Source of the DNA: Candidatus Omnitrophota bacterium
Lineage (GTDB): Bacteria > Omnitrophota > Gorgyraeia > Kaelpiales > Kaelpiaceae
Length of the DNA: 7,288 nt
NCBI GenBank assembly: GCA_028717465.1
Contig: JAQUNS010000029.1
Coordinates: 1 to 7,288 of the forward strand
Direction: 5' to 3'
Below the pieces are notes generated by a model. The model was given only the letters and a program-made list of their open reading frames with translations. It did no database searches and was not told where the DNA came from. The translations under genes and the position numbers were made by a program. Below are positions 1-4,569 of this stretch, in pieces; position 1 is the stretch's first letter; every line of letters starts with the position of its first letter.

Positions 1-1103
1 CCTCTGTAGTTGCCCAGGATAAAGTTGCAACTAAAGATAAGCAGCCTAATGATCAGCAGGTAGACGGCTTGACATCGCTATTTCCCAAGGCCAGCGAGGA
101 GAAAGTTCCTATCAAAGCCTATAGCTTAGCGCCGGTAGTTTTTACGGACGAGCTGCCCACCTCAGGCACAGTCAGGGGTATCCCGGAACTTGATTTGAAG
201 TTTGAAACCAACGGTATGCTGCAACAAGTGAATTTCAAAGAAGGTGACTCCGCTAAAAAGGGCGATGTCATGGCTGTTTTAGACGCTAAAGATGTTAATG
301 TTGAGATTCAGTGGGCTCAGGCAAAATTGCAGGCTGCCGAGTCAGAGTATAAAGCAGCTTTAGCCAGGTATCAGATCGTAGAAAAGCTTTATCAATTAGG
401 CGCGATTATAAAAGACAGGCTGGACCAGGTTCAGGCAGAGGTTGATGTTTCCAAAGCCAAAATAGAGATAAGCAGAAAAGAGCTGGAGTTAAGCAGGTTG
501 AAATTAAACAAGCTCAATCTTCAAGCTCCTCAAGGCGGGCTGATCAGCAAAAAAGAAAAAAATGCAGGAGAGTTCATAACGCCTAATGACATAATATTTA
601 AATTTATCGACGAAGAGAATATATTTGTAGAAGTAGGCATAATAGAGAAAGATATTTTTAAGATCAAATCCGGCCAAAGAGTTAAGATCAGCGTCGATAC
701 TTATCCGACTAGAGTTTTTTTCGGATATGTTGAAACAATATTTCCTCAGTTAGACGAGCGGACAAGGTCTTTGAATGTCCGCATAAGGGTGCTGGACCCG
801 GGCAAGCTTTTAAAGCCGGGCATGTTTGCCAGGTCCTCGATAGCGGTTTTCAGCAAGAAAGATGCTTTAGTCATACCAAGCTCATCTGTGTCCATCCAGC
901 AGGGAGCTTATTACGCTGCGGTTGTAGAGGGCGAAAAGATTCAGTATCGTCAGGTCTCGGTGGAGCATATAACAACTGATTATGCTGTTATAAGACAAGG
1001 GCTCAATGCAGGCGATCTTGTTGTTATAGAGACGCCCGGCATGAAGAGGCTCACTGCTGGCAGCGCCGTGAAGATTATAGAGAAGCAGGAAAAACTTTTT
1101 TAA
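1..1103 (+). CDS. RND-system periplasmic adaptor subunit (HlyD/AcrA family), 5' partial
   Basis: This is a membrane fusion protein that would link an inner-membrane RND pump to an outer-membrane channel across the periplasm. The reading frame is open from the first full codon (base 3) to TAA at 1101-1103, so the gene starts left of the window. A TTG at 69 is the first possible in-window start, but the 22 codons before it read SVVAQDKVATKDKQ..., which looks like a signal-peptidase site (VVA before QD) followed by a polar linker. Counting residues from that TTG, I see a first half of the lipoyl-like barrel-sandwich (~45-72), a charged alpha-helical hairpin (~74-149), the second barrel-sandwich half (~150-181, LQAPQGGLI...GEFI), a beta-barrel (~183-260, ending LLKPGMFARSSI) and a membrane-proximal domain (~264-338). 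The domain order and LxPGM motif are typical of RND adaptors. A lipidated N-terminus cannot be excluded. The substrate is unknown. Confidence 0.93.
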   Translation, partial: SVVAQDKVATKDKQPNDQQVDGLTSLFPKASEEKVPIKAYSLAPVVFTDELPTSGTVRGIPELDLKFETNGMLQQVNFKEGDSAKKGDVMAVLDAKDVNVEIQWAQAKLQAAESEYKAALARYQIVEKLYQLGAIIKDRLDQVQAEVDVSKAKIEISRKELELSRLKLNKLNLQAPQGGLISKKEKNAGEFITPNDIIFKFIDEENIFVEVGIIEKDIFKIKSGQRVKISVDTYPTRVFFGYVETIFPQLDERTRSLNVRIRVLDPGKLLKPGMFARSSIAVFSKKDALVIPSSSVSIQQGAYYAAVVEGEKIQYRQVSVEHITTDYAVIRQGLNAGDLVVIETPGMKRLTAGSAVKIIEKQEKLF

Positions 1104-1112
1104 CTGCCAACC

Positions 1113-4100
1113 ATGCATCTACCCGAGTTTTCTATAAAAAGGCCGGTAACCATAACAATGTTTTATCTGGGCATAGCCCTGCTTGGCCTTATTTCCTGGA
1201 CCAGGCTCTCCCAAGAGCTGTATCCCTCCATATCTTACCCGCAGATTACAGTAGTCACAACTTATGAAAATGCTTCTCCGGAAGAGATAGAGACCCTTGT
1301 TACAAAGATAATAGAAGAAGCCGTAGGGACCGTTAACGGCCTCAAGAAAATATCGTCGATATCCGAAGAAGGGCTCTCTCTGATAATTCTGGATTTTGAC
1401 TGGGGTACCAACATGGATTTCGCTTCTTTAGGAGTAAGAGAGAAGATCGATTTGATCAAAGAGAGATTACCCTTAGGGTCTGCGGACCCCATAGTTATGA
1501 AATTTAACCCTTTTGAAATTCCGGTTGCGATACTCTCTATCAAAGGCGATATGCCATCCCGGGAACTTAGAGAATTGGTCCGCAAGGAGATTAAAGACGA
1601 ACTGGAGAAAATAGAAGGTGTTGCTTCAGCAGGTATAGTAGGAGGCAGAGAGCGGGAGATACTTGTTGAGCTGGACCATGGCAAGCTCTACGCCAGCAGG
1701 ATCCCAATTCTTAAAGTTGCAGAAGCAATAAAACAGACAAATTTTACCTTTCCGGCCGGAACCATTAAAGAGACTTTTTATGAATATCTGATAAGAACGA
1801 TAGGAGAGTTTGAGGCTGTTAAAGAGGTTCAGGATGTTGTTGTAGAGGTTCAGGATGTTGATCAGCCCAGAAACCAATATGAAGAGTATATGAGAGATCT
1901 GCAGGGCCAGGTTCGCGACAAAAGATTAATAAAAGTAAAAGACCTTGGCGATGTCGTAGACTCGCTGAAGGACTTGAGCAACATATCCAGATATAACGGC
2001 AGAGAGAATATCTCTCTTAGGATTCAAAGGCAGGCCGGAGCTAATATTGTCAAGGTTGTCAGCGATGTTAAAAAAAAGGTAGACGACATTAAAGACCGGC
2101 TTCAAGGCAAGGCTGATATTGAGATTGTCTATGACCAGTCCAAATTCATTAAAGATTCTATCAACGGAGTAAAGGATGCTGCTATTCAGGGCGGCGTGCT
2201 GGCATTTATTCTCCTGCTTGTTTTTTTAATGAATGTGTACAGTTCACTCATTGTTGCGCTGTCTATTCCCATATCTATAATGCTCACATTCAGCCTTATG
2301 TATTTTAGGGGCCTTTCTGTGAATATTATGTCTTTAGGCGGACTTGCTCTTGGAGTCGGCATGCTTGTTGATAATGCCATAGTCGTAGTGGAAAATATTT
2401 TCCGCAGAAGGCAGCTTGGAGAGTCAGCTCAAGAGTCTGCCTCTCGCGGGGCAAGCGAAGTTGCAACAGCTATTGCCGCTTCTACATTTACAACGATAGC
2501 GGTTTTTTTGCCTCTTATTTTTGTAAAAGGGGTTGCCGGCCAGCTCTTTAAAGAGCTGGCATTTACGGTGACTTTTGCGTTGATAGCTTCTTTAGCGGTA
2601 GCATTGTCTTTAATACCCAGAATGGCAGCTAAAGTTAAAAGTTCTGTTACAATACAAAAAGAATGGGCCTGGATGAGGTTCTTGAGGGTTTCTTATGCCG
2701 GCATGCTCAAGGTTTTTTTGAAATATAAATATCTGGGTTTTACAATTGTGATTATTGTCACTATTTTTTCTCTGTTTCTTTTAAGCGGTATAGACAGAGA
2801 GCTGATGCCGAAAGTGGACCAGAGAGAGTTTATGGTTAAAATCGATATGCCTCCCGGCACCAAGATCGAGATAACCGATCAGGTGGTCAGGAATATAGAG
2901 CGCGTGCTCTTTGATTATCCGGATTTAAGCGGAATCAGCGTTACAATCGGCTCCAGTAAAGATAAAGAATATGGCGGTACTGTTGAGACTCTGGGATCTC
3001 ATCAGGCTCAGATTGTAGTAAATTTGAAAAAAATATCCAAAAGGTCTCCGGACTACAGAAAGAGCCAGGATATTGTTCAGCAGATACAGAGAGATCTGCT
3101 GGGCCTTGATTTAATGGGCGCTGAGGTGGAATATGTTTTACAAGAGACTATATTTAAGGCTGCCTTGGAAGGCGGCAAGCCGATTAATATAGAGATTAAG
3201 GGCCGCGATCTAGATGTTTTAAGGTCTCTCTCGGACAGCATGATTAGCAATCTTCAGGCAGTAGAAGGTCTTTATGATGTCAAAAGTGACCTTCTGCCTG
3301 CCCAGCCGGAAGTCAAAGTCAATATAATCAGAGACAAAGCCGCTTTGTTTAACCTGTCCGTGAATACCATATCGTTAGCCGCTAATGCTGCTATCAGGGG
3401 CTATGTCGCTTCTAAATATAAAGAACAGGGCAGAGAGTATGATATACGAACCAGGCTCAGAGAAGAAGACAGGGACAATTTGAATAAGATAAGGAACATC
3501 TTGATCTATTCTCCGCTTGGATTTGAAATCCCCCTGGCAGACGTAGCTTATCTTGCTAAAGGGCTGGGCCCTTCTCAGATAAGGCGCCTTGACCAGGAGA
3601 GGACCGTGCTGGTCTCGGCCAATGTTTACAAAAGAGGTTTCAATGAGATTATGAGCGATGTAAGAGAAAGCATAGCTAAGCTCGATGTTCCAAGAGATTA
3701 TCTGGTCAAAATAAGCGGCGAGCAGAAAGAAATGCAGGAATCGTTTAAAAGCCTGATTTTTGCTCTGCTGCTATCCATCACCCTGGTATATATGATTATG
3801 GCGGCGCAGTTCGAATCGCTCTGGCAGCCTTTTATCATTATCTTTACGGTTCCTTTATCTATAGTTGGTGTTACATTGGCTTTGATATTAACCAATACCA
3901 CTCTTAATATAGTGGTTTTTTTAGGGGCAATCATATTAGGCGGTATAGTCGTTAATAACGGCATAGTCTTAATAGACCGTATTAATATACTGGTGCAGGA
4001 AGGGCTTTCTCCTGAGCAGGCTGTTTTAGACGCCGCTCAGACCAGGTTGCGGCCGATATTAATGACTGCTTTTACTACGGTTTTAGGGCTGCTTCCGCTG

Positions 4101-4565
4101 GCTCTGGGTTTCAGCGAAGGCGCTGAATTAAGAGCGCCTATGGCAATAGCTGTTATAGGAGGGCTTTCGTCTTCAACGCTGTTGACCATGCTTATAATAC
4201 CGGCGCTATACCTTGTTTCGGTTAATTTGATAACCAAGCCAAAACAGCAGAAAACAGCGGTTGTTGAAAAGAAAGAAGAGGCAAAGCCCGATCATAAACC
4301 AGCGGACGAAAAACCAGTAACTGCCGTTTCTAAAAAAATAATTTCTGAAACCGCAAAAGATACCGAGGGCGATTTAAACGAAAGGCAGCTGCAGATATTG
4401 CGCTATCTCAAAGAGAAAGAGAAGATAACCAGGCAAGAATGCATGCAGTTATTCGGCATATCTGTTGCAACCGCTGCCAGAGACATCAAAATTTTACAGA
4501 AAAAAGGATTTATTTTAGCCAAGGGCCCCAAAGGTCCCGGCAGATGGTATCAATTAAAAAAATGA
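1113..4565 (+). CDS. HAE-1-type RND efflux transporter with C-terminal winged-helix domain
   Basis: This is an inner-membrane proton-driven exporter of the AcrB superfamily, 1150 residues long against roughly 1030-1050 for relatives. The start is ATG at 1113, nine bases after the adaptor stop; it gives the family N-terminus (PEFSIKRPVTITM) and has no obvious ribosome site. TM1 is ~11-30, porter/docking loop 1 ~33-350, TM2-TM6 ~356-501, an amphipathic helix ~513-530, TM7 ~539-559, loop 2 ~560-877 and TM8-TM12 ~878-1037. In TM4 (GVGMLVDNAIVVVEN) Asp420 matches AcrB Asp407, but Asp408 is Asn421. In TM10 (GGIVVNNGIVL) AcrB Lys940 is Asn948. Arg978 and Thr985 of TM11 (RLRPILMT) are kept. I believe this relay variant also occurs in other HAE-1 subgroups. 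A ~20-25 residue charged insert lies at ~245-270. Residues 1041-1150 are a charged linker plus a winged HTH, described separately. TGA ends at 4565, four bases before the next gene. The transporter call is firm; the substrate is not inferable. Confidence 0.96.
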   Translation: MHLPEFSIKRPVTITMFYLGIALLGLISWTRLSQELYPSISYPQITVVTTYENASPEEIETLVTKIIEEAVGTVNGLKKISSISEEGLSLIILDFDWGTNMDFASLGVREKIDLIKERLPLGSADPIVMKFNPFEIPVAILSIKGDMPSRELRELVRKEIKDELEKIEGVASAGIVGGREREILVELDHGKLYASRIPILKVAEAIKQTNFTFPAGTIKETFYEYLIRTIGEFEAVKEVQDVVVEVQDVDQPRNQYEEYMRDLQGQVRDKRLIKVKDLGDVVDSLKDLSNISRYNGRENISLRIQRQAGANIVKVVSDVKKKVDDIKDRLQGKADIEIVYDQSKFIKDSINGVKDAAIQGGVLAFILLLVFLMNVYSSLIVALSIPISIMLTFSLMYFRGLSVNIMSLGGLALGVGMLVDNAIVVVENIFRRRQLGESAQESASRGASEVATAIAASTFTTIAVFLPLIFVKGVAGQLFKELAFTVTFALIASLAVALSLIPRMAAKVKSSVTIQKEWAWMRFLRVSYAGMLKVFLKYKYLGFTIVIIVTIFSLFLLSGIDRELMPKVDQREFMVKIDMPPGTKIEITDQVVRNIERVLFDYPDLSGISVTIGSSKDKEYGGTVETLGSHQAQIVVNLKKISKRSPDYRKSQDIVQQIQRDLLGLDLMGAEVEYVLQETIFKAALEGGKPINIEIKGRDLDVLRSLSDSMISNLQAVEGLYDVKSDLLPAQPEVKVNIIRDKAALFNLSVNTISLAANAAIRGYVASKYKEQGREYDIRTRLREEDRDNLNKIRNILIYSPLGFEIPLADVAYLAKGLGPSQIRRLDQERTVLVSANVYKRGFNEIMSDVRESIAKLDVPRDYLVKISGEQKEMQESFKSLIFALLLSITLVYMIMAAQFESLWQPFIIIFTVPLSIVGVTLALILTNTTLNIVVFLGAIILGGIVVNNGIVLIDRINILVQEGLSPEQAVLDAAQTRLRPILMTAFTTVLGLLPLALGFSEGAELRAPMAIAVIGGLSSSTLLTMLIIPALYLVSVNLITKPKQQKTAVVEKKEEAKPDHKPADEKPVTAVSKKIISETAKDTEGDLNERQLQILRYLKEKEKITRQECMQLFGISVATAARDIKILQKKGFILAKGPKGPGRWYQLKK
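1824..1860 (+). repeat. In-frame direct repeat, 16 bases at 21-base period
   Basis: The 16-mer GAGGTTCAGGATGTTG occurs at 1824-1839 and again at 1845-1860. The period is 21 bases (seven codons), so the protein reads EVQDVVV then EVQDVDQ. It sits at the left edge of the extra charged segment in the predicted docking subdomain of the first transporter. The exact repetition suggests a small tandem duplication, but it is too short to be sure. Confidence 0.8.
2539..2560. repeat. Perfect 22-bp palindrome inside the first transporter gene
   Basis: The arm GCCAGCTCTTT at 2539-2549 is followed without a spacer by its exact reverse complement at 2550-2560; the symmetry stops on both sides. It encodes GQLFKELA, a stretch between TM5 and TM6 that is conserved in RND pumps, so protein constraint may partly explain it. 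No T-run follows, so it is not a terminator. An operator role is only speculation. Confidence 0.85.
3255..3300 (+). repeat. Inverted repeat, 13 paired bases, inside the first transporter gene
   Basis: The left arm CAGGCAG-TAG-AAGGTC (3255-3270) pairs with GACCTTCTGCCTG (3288-3300), giving 7 plus 6 base pairs around a 3-base bulge and a 17-base loop. It lies in the second periplasmic loop coding region (LQAVEGLYDVKSDLLPA). No T-run follows, so it does not look like an intrinsic terminator; a structured mRNA segment is possible. Confidence 0.7.
4368..4562 (+). other. Winged helix-turn-helix domain fused to the transporter C-terminus
   Basis: Residues ~1086-1150 of the first RND protein form a compact wHTH in the same uninterrupted frame. 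Helix 1 is LNERQLQILRYLKEK (1088-1102), helix 2 TRQECMQLFG (1106-1115), and the recognition helix SVATAARDIKILQKKG (1117-1132). The wing is a basic, Gly-rich hairpin ending GRWYQL (1133-1148). The pattern (L.ERQ..IL.YL, then IT..E....FG.S..TA.RDI..L...G.I...G.G....Y.L) matches the DeoR-like wHTH found in many regulators and at the C-terminus of Fic-type proteins. It follows a ~45-residue linker (1041-1085) rich in Lys, Glu, Pro and Ala. RND C-termini face the cytoplasm, so DNA contact is topologically possible. A protein-protein role is the main alternative. The second RND protein cannot be compared here because its C-terminus is outside the window. Confidence 0.85.
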
Positions 4566-4569
4566 GACT

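Noticed and set aside
69..71. TTG as the true start of the adaptor gene
   Set aside because: The frame is open for 22 codons upstream to the window edge, and those codons look like a signal-peptide cleavage region and linker; a TTG start would give no export signal for a periplasmic protein.
2339..2398. Heavy-metal (CusA/CzcA) type RND pump
   Set aside because: TM4 reads GMLVDNAIVVVEN, the HAE-1 pattern, rather than the GAMVDAAIVMIEN-like motif of the metal exporters, and I see no methionine cluster for metal relay.
3255..3310. Intrinsic terminator
   Set aside because: The hairpin is within an intact coding frame and is not followed by a run of T.
4233..4562. The wHTH as a separate downstream regulator gene joined by sequencing error
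   Set aside because: The linker has no stop, no internal start with a ribosome site just before the wHTH, and a composition (Lys/Glu/Pro/Ala) expected of a flexible tether; a 65-residue stand-alone regulator wedged between two pumps is less likely than a fusion.
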